A stretch of 64,000 nt of DNA from Apus apus. Lineage: Eukaryota > Chordata > Aves > Apodiformes > Apodidae. Shown in pieces: positions 49,443-62,328 of this stretch. The first letter of the stretch is position 1; every line of letters starts with the position of its first letter. The notes beneath the pieces were generated by a model, which saw only the letters and a list, made by a program, of their open reading frames with translations, was not told the DNA's origin and did no database searches. The stretch spans positions 40,169,290 through 40,233,289 of the forward strand of contig NC_067282.1 in NCBI RefSeq assembly GCF_020740795.1, in the 5' to 3' direction. The translations under genes were made by a program, and so were the position numbers.

Positions 49443-52400
49443 CTAAGAAAGTCCACACAAATAAAAATGTTAATAAAACAAGAGCTCAGAACTGTAGAAA
49501 AAGAGCATCTGGGTTTTTATCAGACATCAGCAAACAACAACAACAACAAAATAAATCTCAAAATCACACAAATTTCATATGGTCAGCAAACACAAGTGAT
49601 TTTATTTTATTACCAAATTCACACACTACTTAGTGCTTTGCTCACCTGAATAGAAAGAAAGGTATTTTATTTCTGGGAACAGATATTTTTGTTCTTCAGT
49701 TGCACCATAGACTGCCAAGAGTGCCCTAAGTGACATGCCATAAGAAAGTAAAACAAAAATACACAAAAAACAAACTACATAAGTTTGGTATGCTAGTCCA
49801 GAATGAACACTTACGGTACGGACCAAATTTGCAGTGCATTGCAGAGAAGAATATTGCATTATGTTTTAAACATGGATTTGTAAAAAGTACTACCTTGATT
49901 TCAAGGATTTTGGTTATACTGAAGAAAAGTCTTGCTCAAACTAACATTCATGTATCTACTCAACAAGTAAGAAAATGATACCCTTGGGGACTGTATATTG
50001 ATTTTCTTCATTAGAATATATTATGAGGAATATTTTAGAATGTTTTAAATTCAAAATGGTAAAAATTAGGTTTTAAAAAATATGTTGTGTTGGTAACCAT
50101 CTGCAGGCAAGAGACTTGTTTCCTTTCTGCTTTTATAATAGTTCCCAGGAGTAAACAGTTCTGACTGTTCTTTCCCACCATTACCATGCTGTATTCATTT
50201 CTTATATGAATAATTTTGCAGTCTGTTGCCTTTTCTACAGTACCTGGACATTAACTAATAGAAATGCAGGCTATTTTAAAGTCCTACCACTAAGCAATGT
50301 AGGACGCAAAAGCTGTCTATGTAAAGCAATTGTTCAGTTGGAAGCTTTTACAGTCCTAAGTGCTCCATGAATTCAGAACTACATAAATGTGCATTTGACA
50401 TTATGTTTTGTTGGCATGGATGCTGAGGAATAAAGAAGTTCCATACTATCAGCAAATGTGTCACTGAAGCCACAGAACATTTTTGGTACTGCCTAAGAGA
50501 CACATTCTAAGGTAGCCAGGAGAATCCATACTCTTACATGAGAGATGTTTAAGCAAATAAGACTTTTTGATAACTATTTCTGTGCATCCAGCCCTAAAAC
50601 GTCTAAATTTCTATATGATTATCAGACATCTATTGGTGGGATCCAATTCAAGATTAAGACACCTACATGTAAGTGTTAAACTCTTGGTGTCTACAGTGTC
50701 TAAATTGCTGTTATGCTCAGGGTAGTCGGCCAAGCCTAAAGAAAAATTTGGTTCATCAGCTACAAGCATACAATTTTTCTTCAGCAAAGAATAAGAACTG
50801 CAGAACAGCACAAAAAAAAAAAAAATAATTAAAAAATGGTCCAAATACATTTATAATAATATAAGTGTTTACATGTAGGTGTCTGCAAAGGTGCTATCCT
50901 TCATTTCAAAGATGGGACTTGTTTCTGCTGCCCACAGTGATCAAAATTTACTTGTGACACATAGTGTACTGCGACATTCTCTGCAAGCTGACAGACATGA
51001 CAAAAATATACAGGAGAAGAATACATGATTGCTGGAGGTCAAGAAGGCTATGCTGAGGCAATTCAAATGGCAGTAGACAATTATAAGTAAATAAGTGAAT
51101 TGATCCCAAAAAATTAAGATCATAGATAACAAGTCTGAGACTTCCAAATAGATTTCTAACTCAATATTTGGAAACCCAAATATTTAATACAATTTCTAAA
51201 AACTGCAAAATATCAACACTTCTGCAGAGTTCAGTATGAATACATGTGTTCCCCTAGTCTAAATACCTGCCACTTTGTTTATTTCTTCTGGCATGAAAAG
51301 TTCTTATCTATTGCATTCTTTTTGAACTGAAATAAATCTTCAAACTGACATTTTCACATCGAAAGTAAAGCACGTTTTTCCTCTGTTTCAATTAAGAAGC
51401 TAAGGCATTCCAAAGTTGCTGGTAAAGAGACAGCAATCACTGTTCATAAGTAACTGATAACAGTTTCACTTAGCAATTAGGACCATCTATTTTTTGTTAA
51501 AATATTTTATGCTATACAGAACAAAACAAAATGAATTTCCAAAATTAGATTTTGGAACTATCATTTTACAGTTTGATTGTGTTTACATCTCAGCAAAGAA
51601 CAGCTCGTAAGACTAACAATAAAAATTTATTTCACAAAGGTCTAGTTCAGTCAAATAAAAGTTGGAAATTGAGTAATTGTCTCAAAGCTCTGGTTGTGGC
51701 TAAGCCTGAACACCTTAGTCAGCAATTGCTTCCACTCAGTTTCTTAATCCATAGTCACAAAGCCTCCAAATGACTGCAGGATTAACTCTGCAACCGCTGC
51801 TGAATATTCAGGATATTGTACAGTTGAATTAAACTTTTGCATTACTTAGATCCAAAGATATTTAGTATCCTTATTTCCTTCTTAGTGATCACAGTCTTGT
51901 TTTATTGGATGACTAAGAATGAATTAATTTTTACACTTTGTCTTCTTTTGTACCAGTTTAGAACAAAATTTTCTGTAGGGAAAAATAGAATGTCTTTCTC
52001 TAAAAGCCCTAAAACCTGGCATTACTGAGATCAGATACCAGTCCTGCAATTACAAGGACTATTCTTATGCCTTTTAACTATATTCAGTTCTATTACTTCA
52101 GTCACCAGTTACTACCTCTGCACTGGATGATTTCTTGAAAATACTAGAAAACACCTGAAAAAGCAGACATCCATTTTTGTTTGCAAATACTTTCAGAATT
52201 CAGAGATGAGAGGTTATCCAGTGAGTCTGAATTGATCAAATTCAAGTTTCTTAAATTTTTCTTTGTTTTTTAGTGTCACATTGTTAATTATCAATATTAT
52301 CTTAGTAATTTTACCTTAACTTCCTAACTACTTCTGTTCTTTTACTATAGCTCTACCGTAGGGATTGTATATATGCTATCCCCAAAAGTCTAACTTAGCA

Positions 52401-55400
52401 TCAAACATACAGCTTAATTATTTCTGCTTCTCTCAGATTTTTGGTATTTGCAGACTTCCTGTAGATGGCATAACTCTTTATAGCTTTTTAGTATCTACAG
52501 TATAGCAAGACTTTTATTTTCAACATTGCATGATTAAACATAAAGCTTGACAATAAGCATAAACATGATTATATAATAGTTACATCATTATTTTTTGAGT
52601 TAAGAATATTCTGTTAACTGAACTGCACCTCCTTTTGCACTCCATCAAAACTGTTGGGATTTCTATTATAATTATCAGTTTTGAGGGAATGATTGACGAG
52701 GAAAAGAAAGCATCAAGTACCAAGTACTTTTATCTCCACTGATCACAGCAAAAATTTTCCTGTGGAGATGTTATAGATTTCTGTTCCCCAGTGGCCTAGA
52801 TTTCAGCTTATTCAGACACTGTGGGTAGATAGAATTTAGACCGGACTCAGTCGCCTCTGAGCTGGAAATTTATCTTTTCAGGGTTTGGTCCATTCTTTTT
52901 GTATTAAGATGGTTAAAGAATCCTAAACAGTTGTGTATATATATAGGTTTAAAGGGGCTAGAAAATGCAGTAGAGGTTTCAAAGTAGGAGACATTAAGAG
53001 AAATCATGACTTGCTGGATCAAAAGCATTTATCTCGGTGCTATCATTACAAACCTTTGATAGCTAATCAGAAAAGCCACTTTCTAATTCAGTTTGACAAG
53101 CCAACCTCTAAAGACCAGGCTGCCTTTGATGTGAGGTAGTATGGCTTGTGAGAACAGCTGAATCATGCCTTTGCAGTGTTTCTTAATGAGGTTTTGCCTT
53201 TCAAAATTCTTTCACTGTGAAAATCAAAGACCATATCCAGTCTTCTGTTTAGGCCCCTTTGCACCCTCTTCAGCCCTTTTAGTGTGCCTGAAAGAGCAAC
53301 AGAGAATTACACTGGCACAAAGGATATCTGCTTGGTAGAAGCCAAGGGAAGGTAATAATTTTGGTTAGTGTTGGACTTCTGTATTGCTCAATCAGTCCAT
53401 ACCTGCTCTAGGAATCAAACAGGAGGAGAGGAAAGATATTTATCCATACTGTCTTAGTTATGCTAACAAACAGCAGTTTTGTTGGCAAAAGTTGAAAAAA
53501 TGACATTTTTCTGAATCAAAGCCATTAGTGTAGTCTTATTTCTGTGTGTAAATTTGGAATTGTATTTCATGTATTTTGGTGCAGTAATGCAGTAGTGGAG
53601 TAAATTAAAAATACATAAAGTTTGACCAACAAAAAATTGAAGGAAAAGAAGTCAAAAAGTACCTGCAATTAAAATATAGTACCTACTGATTTATAATACT
53701 GAGAGAAAAACACCTGTGGTTAATATTGTTACAACAAAGTAGAATTTCTACCCTAGAAATTATATTTCCCTAATAGAAAGAATCTGTTTCAAGTACAATT
53801 AATTCTATTCAAATTATAGAGTTTAAATTATCATTGCATGACCAATGACTGAATGCTAATTCCATCAGTTTAAAATGTCCTATATTGTATCAGCTATAAG
53901 ATTGTTAGGGCAATTTTGTTTGTAAATTAATAATTTATCACAGCATGAGCTTAAGACCCTTTATTTGCTCTCTCTCTTTTATTAAAAACAAATACAGTGA
54001 ATCTGTCATTAAATAAGAAATTGCAACTGGATACACAAAATTATTTTGTGCTAGGCTGCGTTTATGATATTAATTTTCCTTGTGAGTTTAATAATTTTAG
54101 ACTATACAGCTGTTACATTTTCTTCACTCTCAGTATCCATTTATTGCTTTATTCTAACTGAAATACTGAAAAAACCCCTACACCTGTTTGTATTTATATA
54201 GTCAAAAAAATATTCTCCGCATGTGTCCCTTTTTCCTTATAGTGGGAGGCAGAATATTGCCTTTTTGAGAAAAAAGTTTGATTAAAAGTAGCAGTTAATA
54301 AACAGCCCATTTATAAAATATCAGCAGTGTCAAAACTGTCATAAAAGAACCTCAAATAGCTTCTACAGGATTTAAAGTAAGGTATAAATTTATTGATAGG
54401 TAAAAGGACATTTAGAATAAAACCAGTAAGAACAGAGACAAAAGTTCTAAGGCTGATAATTTGTGAGTTAGTCTTTGAAATATGCTTGTCTTTCTCCCCA
54501 TTGCAAAAGGGTTTTTAAAAACTAATTACATTTATGAAATATCTAATAAGTAATTAATATCACCCTGAGTAAAATTTCATTTTGCTCTTCAGTTGGGTAG
54601 ATAATGTAAGAACTGTTGTGGAAACAAAAGTGTGAAAGCATTATTTTTTATTTTATAAGGAAAAGCACTACTGTATTTCAGTATCAGGCAAAATATGAAT
54701 GTCATTCATAAAATATTGATTTAAAAATGTTCATTGGTAATCAGTGACAATATCATGGGCAGAAAGCATGCAGTATAAAACATCTTCTCTCTTTACATAA
54801 CTGTAATTCAAGTAATTCAAGTATAGTATTTTTATTAGTTTAAATGGATTAGTAGAAGAATAACTGAATCACCAATAAGGCACAAGAGCAAAAAAACCCT
54901 TAAGCAAAAAAGCCATGAAAAAACCTACTCTGACGGGAAATATAATCGTTTCAGACATACTTTCTTATCTTGTTAGCTTGGCATGAAATTTTGAAGTGTT
55001 ACTTCACTTTAAGAATCACAATTACAGCATATTAATACTTCATTTCTTCAGTAATTTTGAGCTAGTTCCCTAGGTTTTCCTCAAGTACGAAAGTTATCAG
55101 TGCATTGCAATTATATGGATGATTTGAAAAAAAGTCTTAGATAATGTAGTCTGTGACCTCCACAATGAACAAATTATTCTCGATTCAATGAATTCAACCA
55201 AGAATGAAAGATTCAGCTGAAGTTAGTCTACTGAGTAAAAAGGCATTTCATTGTACCCCAATATTAGTTATTAAGAAGTCAATCAAGCTTCAAATTAGAA
55301 AAATAGAAATACCAGTTAACAGTGGAGGTAGCAAGGCATTCTGTTCTGCTGAGTAGATACTTGATAGCTGCAGTAATGGGTGCTGCCTATAAAGATACTC

Positions 55401-58248
55401 GAGCATCAAATTATTTAGCTTTCTTTAATTTCAGTAAAGTTTAGATGTCTAAATATCTTTCCAGATTTCCACATATGTGGAAATGCAAAAGTGTGTTTAT
55501 ACATGTATATATATATATATATAAATGTGTGAACGTAATTCAAGGAAATGCGTACATTTAATCAGGGGAATACCTTCAGACTTCTCTGACTGCACTGAAC
55601 AAGGACTTTGTGGAAGATGTACAATTAAAAAAACTGGCTGTCATTCTTTCTAGGCATTATCCATGCTGCCTCCCACTGTCTAGATTTTTACTTATGTTAA
55701 GCTTAAAAGCTGAAATTAGCAAAGTGGTCCCATTGCCATTTTCTATCAGGTATTAGGCCTGAGTAAGTTAACTTACTGTCTTCTTGGACTGAAGCACAGC
55801 AAAATGTCAAAATTAAAGCATACTATACTATGTCATGTTCATTATCTATGCAGAATTTGCCATTCATTATAAAGTTTACAGAGAAATGTGTAGTACAAGC
55901 AAAATGTTTTTTACCACAAAAACTGAATAGCAGACCTTACAGCAAATGACAGTCACACTAGCTGTATGCTAGTCCACTGTCAGCAAACACAGAAATCTTA
56001 TTTGCGTGGGTGAAGGATCAAGAGAACCACATGATGGACGCATGCACACTTAAAGATGTAGATGCGCAGTAAACAAGAAAAACAGAAATGTGGCCCAAGC
56101 ATCTGGAAGCCTAAACACATCATACCAAGAGAAAGGCTCATCAAGTTCCCACCTTGCAATGTAGCAATGGCTTTAGCATGTCATGTTTCCTAACCATCAC
56201 TTCTGTTCTAAATTGCAATATACCCTAGCTGCATATGAGGCTGCCTTAGATGTAGGAAAAAATATTGGTTTTACCATGAAGTGTCACAATTTATTCTTTT
56301 TTTTTTTCTATGAGCTACATATATTTACCTAACCTGTATGTGTGCTAGCTCTTTTTAAGGCTAGTCCAGCCACATGAAAAGAAGCACGCCTGTGCAGAGA
56401 CTCCTATTTTGCAGGCTGGATGTAAAATACCAAGTTAAATCTTGCTTGAATAAGAGAGAATATGATACATATTGAATTGTGTATCCATTCTGCTGCATGG
56501 GACCCCTATGTAGGAAATATGAATTTGAGTGCAAAGTACAAAAGATCAGACCAGGGCACTGAGCCTGTAATAAGTCTTAATGATTCTGCTAAGAGCAAAT
56601 GCCACAGATGGTTTTATTATATGATGCATGAAAGGCAAGGAAGCAAAACTCCTGGAGGAGGTTGTAATCAGCCATGCAATCAAGTTTAGTAGGTGGTTGT
56701 ATGAATGTAATACATTGCTAATTATCTTGTGCTAAACACTTAACTGCTATTAAGAACTCTGTGGAATTATTAACCTATGCTTTTCCAAGGCCAGTACACA
56801 GCAAATATACTCCTGCGAGTGACTCACTACAAGACAATTTTGAGAACCTATCTTGTGCACACAGTAATTTAGTTTGGATCCTGCTTGAAAATGAAGGTTC
56901 AGCAAGATAAATTTTCTGATACTCACTTTGTAATAACACATAATAGTCATAAGGGACATATTAAACTGCTATTTACCACAGGCAAAATATTGATCTAAAC
57001 GAGACAAATTGCATCCCAGCTTTGTTTCATTAAATGACCGGAAAACAAAACATTTGTCCACACATATGCTAATGTCTGTATTGGTCAACTCTCTGTTCCC
57101 CATTCAAAATAAAAAAGAGAATAGTTGGAAAAGTAGTGCTAAGCCAATAATCCAACTTATGAAAATCCATTACTAAATGTATTTAACTCCTGCAAAACTG
57201 GTGGAGCTCAACGAATGTGACTGAATATAAATAAATAAAAAAAAATAAACATTTAAAAATAAACAAAGCTACATGCTATCAAAGTCTCTTCACCTAACGA
57301 ATAAAATTGGAAACATAAAAAAATAATTTGCATGGGTCTGAAGAGACAAAATGGTAAATATGTATGTACATATGTATTAAAAAAAAATAAAACTCATTAG
57401 TATGCTCTTTTTATCAATGCTTAAGTAGAAGTGACAGAATGTGGAAGTAATTTTAAATTCCATCTGCTACAATCAACAAACAAAATCTGACATTGTCTAT
57501 TGATAATAAGTAACTTCTTAAAGGACACAATCACAAAACCCTACTTTTATGTTGAACTGTCTTTCAATAAAAACACAAAAAGGGAATATATTGAAATATC
57601 AGTGACTAAAACAAGGAAATGTAATTAATGAGGAAAACAAGGCTTCCCAAACAGCTCCAATGTTAAACATGTTGTATTGGATTAAGAAGATGAATGTTTA
57701 AGGTTTTCTTCCTATAAAAGAAACTATCTCTGGTTTAGTTTAAGTATCTTGCCCCTAGTATTTGTATTGCATTTTCCTGTTTAAAGAATCAGCTGTCAGA
57801 ATTTTGACATCCGTCTTGAAATTGTAAATAGTTACTTATGTTCCCAGGAGTGTCCGAGCATTGGGTTACTTCCTTTGGTACCAAGCTTATGAAACAAGAA
57901 TCGCAGACAGACCCTTGGCATCAAACTCCTGAAAGCTGAAACATTTTTAAAATGTTCAACTTTGCTTTTTTCAAAACTGCTATGAAAAGAAAAGGTGAAC
58001 TGTGGTCAGAGCTGGTCATTTACCCTAGGATAGACCTGATTCTTGGGTGCTTGAAGCCCATCCAAATTCTTCAACTTCCACCTTTGCCCAATTAAATGGC
58101 TTCCTTATTGGTTTCTAATAATTCTTTCTTTTCCAAACTCCATTTAGACAACATGTGAAAAGAAACCCGACCTCCTAACTCAACACAAAGATGTCCAGTA
58201 TATGGCAATTATTTCATTATTATGTGTGCAAAAATCAATATTTCAGTT
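49443..58248 (-). other. KLHL1: KLHL1 intron, left part, no recognised elements
   Basis: This is intronic DNA on the 5' side of the 213-bp exon (phase 2 at the splice). It is AT-rich. I read it for the expected upstream Kelch exon (a WDPQ-type blade start on the minus strand) and did not find one. Apart from a short (AT)n run at 55506..55523 I see no gene, CR1 or LTR. The intron continues to or beyond the right edge of the window. Confidence 0.6.
55506..55523. repeat. (TA)n microsatellite, short
   Basis: About nine TA units within the KLHL1 intron. Confidence 0.85.
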
Positions 58249-58934
58249 GTAATGGCTGTAAGTACCAGGTGCTGGGCAGAGGTCTGAAAGGTCACATCTG
58301 TGAGAAGAGGCTGCATCTGCCCTGTGCTGGACACAGCAGTTCCAGCTGGCTCCAGCTAACCCATTGCAGGGCACAGCTCAGCCCCTTGGCTAAGGAGGTG
58401 GCACCTCAGGGAAATAAGGTTTAGGAAAGGTTAAAAAAAATAAAGCCAAAGAGAGTGAGGACCAAAAAAAAAAAGAATGAGAAACAGTGGAGGGATATTT
58501 CCTAAAGGACTGCAGCTTATGGAGAGCCTGTGATGGAGCAAGGGAAATATGTAAGGAAGAGGGAGGGGCAGATAGGAGCAATTACGGACTGATCTCAAAT
58601 CCCATTGCTCATCCCCCTGCACTGCTCAGGCATGTGAATATAGGAACTGGGAATGAAGAACATAAGTCGACTCTGGGGAAGGAAGGAAGAAAGGTAATGT
58701 TTTAAAATTTGACTTTGTGTCTCACTACCTGGAATCTATATTTAATAGCAATAAATGACATTTATTTTCCCCATGTTGAGTCTGTTTTACCTTTGACCGT
58801 AACTGGGAAGTGATCTTGCTGTCTTATCTCAATCCATGATCTTTCTCATCCTACTTTCTCCCCATGTGATGAAGGAGAGTGAGTGGCTGGGTGGGCACTT
58901 GACTGTTAGCCAAGGACAACCCACCATAGTAATG
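58249..58934. repeat. Candidate 6-bp target-site duplication GTAATG flanking LTR
   Basis: Identical GTAATG hexamers lie at 58249..58254 and 58929..58934, immediately outside the predicted LTR ends. Six-base duplications are typical of several retroviral integrases. The last TG could be a chance extension of a 4-bp duplication if the LTR starts at 58253. Confidence 0.5.
58255..58928 (+). mobile_element. Solo LTR of an avian endogenous retrovirus, plus orientation
   Basis: This is a GC-richer, about 670-bp block inside the KLHL1 intron. Its 5' part (about 58265..58420) and its 3' part (from about 58590, including an AATAAA at 58750..58755 and the ending ACAACCCACCATA) match, from memory, a solo LTR family common in bird genomes. 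The end aligns with the end of the copy at 22576 read in reverse. GTAATG occurs directly at 58249..58254 and again at 58929..58934, which looks like a target-site duplication. No gag, pol or env reading frame accompanies it, as expected of a solo LTR left by LTR-LTR recombination. The first bases are not the canonical TG, so the left border is uncertain by a few bases. The central part seems shortened relative to the other copy. Confidence 0.65.
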
Positions 58935-59904
58935 CATAACTACCTCACAGTTCACAGCATCCATTTTTTCCTTCCCTGAGTGTAAATGTCTGTGCCTAAA
59001 CACAGACTGTAAAAACGATACAAATAGCAATACTATTAATAAAATATATATATTCCTGCATTTCTGTTGAAAGAAACATACACAAGATAGCTACTGACAG
59101 GGAATAACATTCTCCTGCAGCATTTCTCATTGCTTTTTTACTTGTCTTTAGAGAAAACAAATACTTATAAAACTTCTTTTTCTAAAATAAAAAAATAAAA
59201 GATGGTTTGAAAAGGCCCTTTAATTATTTTTTTGAGGTTAATATTAGTCAATTCCTTCCTTTTCTTAATCTATCACAGATCAATAATAATATGTGATATT
59301 TTATACAAACAAGAGCAGCAGGTTGAAATACCAAGTTTGCTAAAGCACATTTTTAAGGATGTGGCCATCAATAAAAGGGTAGAACTCCTTTCTCTTTAAT
59401 TCTGCAAGATGTTACCATGTGAATGAACTGCTTCCCAGTGTGTGCCAAAGTCATTACATCTGATGCTTAACTGGGTGTACTGCTGTGATGTTCTACCATT
59501 TAAAGTCGATCTGCATATCATATTAACAGCTGAGTACTATTTCTTTTTGTAGCCCAAATTAATTGATACCTGCTGAAGAGAGAAAAAGGACCATTTTTTT
59601 TTGCCATGAAAGCTATAGTTAGATAAAAAGAATGTTGATAATTTCCAACATACAAGTAAAAAATCAATAATTTTTTTTTATAATGTCATTTTTATCACCA
59701 TATAATAGAAAAACCTAGAAAATTTTCAGTTAAGGTTGTGTCAAAAAAATATTTGGAATAACACATATCAGAGTATTTTTTAGGTACATATTCCACAGGA
59801 AAGTGTGTAAACCTAATTTCATTTTTATTTAAGAGTTTCCCCATTAGAATAAAATCTGTTCTGAAATTAATTTACATTATTTCAAAAGTCTTGGCAGTCT
59901 GTCA

Positions 59905-60768
59905 AAATTCCCACTAACTGGAAAAGGGGAAACAGAACATCCATTTTCATGAAGGGAAAAAAGAAAGACCCAGGGAACTATAGATCAGTCAGTCTCACCT
60001 CTGTGCCCAGCAAGATCATGGAGCAAATCCTCCCAGAAAACCTGCTAAGGCACATGGAAAACAAAGGAGCGATTGGTGACTGCCAGCAGGGCATCACAAA
60101 GAGCAAATCCTGCCTGTCTAATTTGGTGGCCTTCTATAATGGGGTCACAGGATCGGTGAACAAAGGAAGAGCAACTGACATCATCTAGCTGGACCTGTGG
60201 CAAGGCTTCTTACTTTGTCCCACGTGACATCCTGCTACCAAAACTGGAGCAATATGGATTCAATGGATGGACCACTCATTGGGTTAGGAACTGGCTTGAT
60301 GGTCACTCTCAAAGAGTGGTGTTCAATGGCTTGATGCTCAGATGGAGACATGTGACGAGTTCCTCAGAGATTGGTACTGGGACTGGTGCTGTTTAAGATC
60401 TTTGTCAGCGACACGGACAGTGGCATTGAGTGCACCCTCAGAAAGACTGCTGATGACACCAAAATGTGTGGTGAGGCTGACACGCTGGCAGGAAGGGATG
60501 CCATCCAGAGGGACCTTTACAGGCTTGATAACTGGGTTCATTCAAACTGCATGAAGTTCAACAAGGCCAAGTGCAAGGTCCTGCACCTGGATCTGGCAAT
60601 CCCAAGAACAAATACAGGTTGGGTGAACAGATTGATAACAGTCCAGAGGAGAAGGACTTGGGGGTAATAGTGGACAAGAGGCTCAACATGAGCTGGCAAT
60701 GTGTGCTTGCAGTCCAGAAAGCCAACCATGTCTTCAGCTGTATCAAAAGATGCGTAGCCAGTAGTTAA
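59905..60768 (+). mobile_element. CR1 LINE copy in KLHL1 intron, plus orientation
   Basis: About 860 bp covering most of the RT domain: GNYRSVSLTSVPSKIMEQIL, then QGITKSKSCLSNLVAFYNG (59949..60188), then after a stop the SGIECTLRKTADDTKMCG and [16 protein letters not shown] regions (60371..60667). The active-site aspartates survive (TADD) but the frame is interrupted by stops such as TAG at 60186. The copy breaks off at about 60768 without its 3' UTR, and the next 40 bp look like an inverted CR1 scrap. It is antisense to KLHL1. Confidence 0.9.
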
Positions 60769-61037
60769 ACCTTTTTTGATACTCATGACCAGAATTGAAC
60801 ACAGTAATGCAAATGCCATAAATATTTCCACAGTGTATCAATTCTTCAGTTGCATTTTCTTTTTTTCACAGATTCCTTCTGGTTTTTTCCATACTAACAA
60901 AGTATAGATTTTTTCTGTCTTCTGCCACTTCCTACTGGTAGTTTTTTTCAAACACAAGACTTGCTCATTCACACATACACTATTAAATATCCTAGCTGTG
61001 TTGCTTCTTATGGTCATCCTTCTGTAGAAGCATGCAG

Positions 61038-61256
61038 AAATATATATATATATTATTTATATGTGCATATACATGTATATTTATATGTATTTTATACATG
61101 TGCATATCTATATATATTTATACTTGTGTATTTTTATATATAAATAAATATAAACAGTATAATTATTAATATAAATATGAAGATGTAAAAATACAAATGT
61201 ACATATATAAATAAATACATAAATAAATATATATGGAATATATGGAATATATATGG
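61038..61256. repeat. AT-rich simple-sequence block
   Basis: About 220 bp of degenerate TATA, TTTATA, AAATA and GGAATATAT motifs with very little G or C. It directly precedes a CR1 tail and follows the CR1 copy that ends at 60768. It accounts for the Tyr/Ile/Phe-rich frames at 60961..61308. Confidence 0.85.
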
Positions 61257-61396
61257 AGAGGCTGGATGTGGCACTTAGTGCCATGCTGGATGTGGCACTT
61301 AGTGCCATGGTCTAGCCAATGTGGAGGTGTCATAGGCTGGACTTGACAATGTTAAAGGTCTTTTCCAGCCTTGGTGATTCTGTGATTCCATATTTA
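61257..61396 (+). mobile_element. CR1 LINE 3' tail fragment with internal 24-bp duplication
   Basis: About 140 bp of CR1 3' UTR ending TTGGTGATTCTGTGATTCC. It starts directly after an AT-rich simple-sequence block. A 24-bp unit beginning GCTGGATGTGGCACTTAGTG is repeated exactly at 61261..61284 and 61285..61308; CR1 copies normally have it once. Confidence 0.85.
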
Positions 61397-62286
61397 TATG
61401 GACTTTGAATGGTCTGATAAATAAACTGGTATGCTCCTACTTTTTACAGTCCTTTATCCCAAGGCTGACCTTTAAAAAATACCAGCAGTAACTTTGTGAT
61501 GTTCTAGCTGTCACATAAAACTATTTTTTTCTTAAAATCCCTGTAACTATAAATCTTTTTGCCATCTTAACTAATTATTTCCTGTGTAATGTCAGATAAA
61601 CTGCTTTATTGAAATTCTGGTAGAGTAAATGTGCAATGTTTCTTTCTTTTGCCTAGAAAACCACTTATGTCTTTTTTATTAGTTGCTATAGTTTCCCCTT
61701 GGGTGTAGGAAACCACTTAAGGATTATTGTTTGTGTTCCTAATTGAAGAATAGTAACTACAGTATCCTATTACAGTGGAAAATCTGAGGGTAAAAAGAAG
61801 GTGACATTCTTGCTTGAGGAAGATGCTCCATTAAGCCCTTATGCGTGAAACGGAACTGTGACTTCAAATTACAGTTCTTACAGATGAGCCATGTCAACTG
61901 GGCTATTAAAAAAAACAACCCGAAACAACCAAACCAAACAAAAACCACTGTACTTTAGGTATTTTTCTGAATTTCTGACAAATTCAACATGATTTTATGG
62001 CTTCAAAAATTAAATATTTTCAGCCTGGGTTATGATCCACATGTTGGTACAATCCTTTTCAGATTTTAGGATTTTTTTTTTTTTTATAATCTAGTTTTCC
62101 ATTTGAATTTAAAAATGTACTTCAGTGTTTTGCCAAATTCTGACAGCATCACTTCCATATGTTTGAGCAGCAAAATAGCTAATAATATACTTGCACAGAC
62201 TATAAAAGTGAGGTTCAAAACCTTAAGTAAGCATAAAAAGGTTCAATACATTAAGAACTAATAAGATCAGAGCCTAGGGAGATCAG

Positions 62287-62328
62287 AACCATAGAATGGT
62301 TTGGAGTGGAAGGGACCTCAAAGATCAG
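62287..62328 (-). mobile_element. Very short CR1 LINE 3' tail, minus orientation
   Basis: About 40 bp matching the CR1 3' end (CCATAGAATGGTTTGGAGTG, then GAAGGGACCTCAAAGATC). It is extremely 5'-truncated, followed at once by T-rich unique sequence. Confidence 0.75.
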
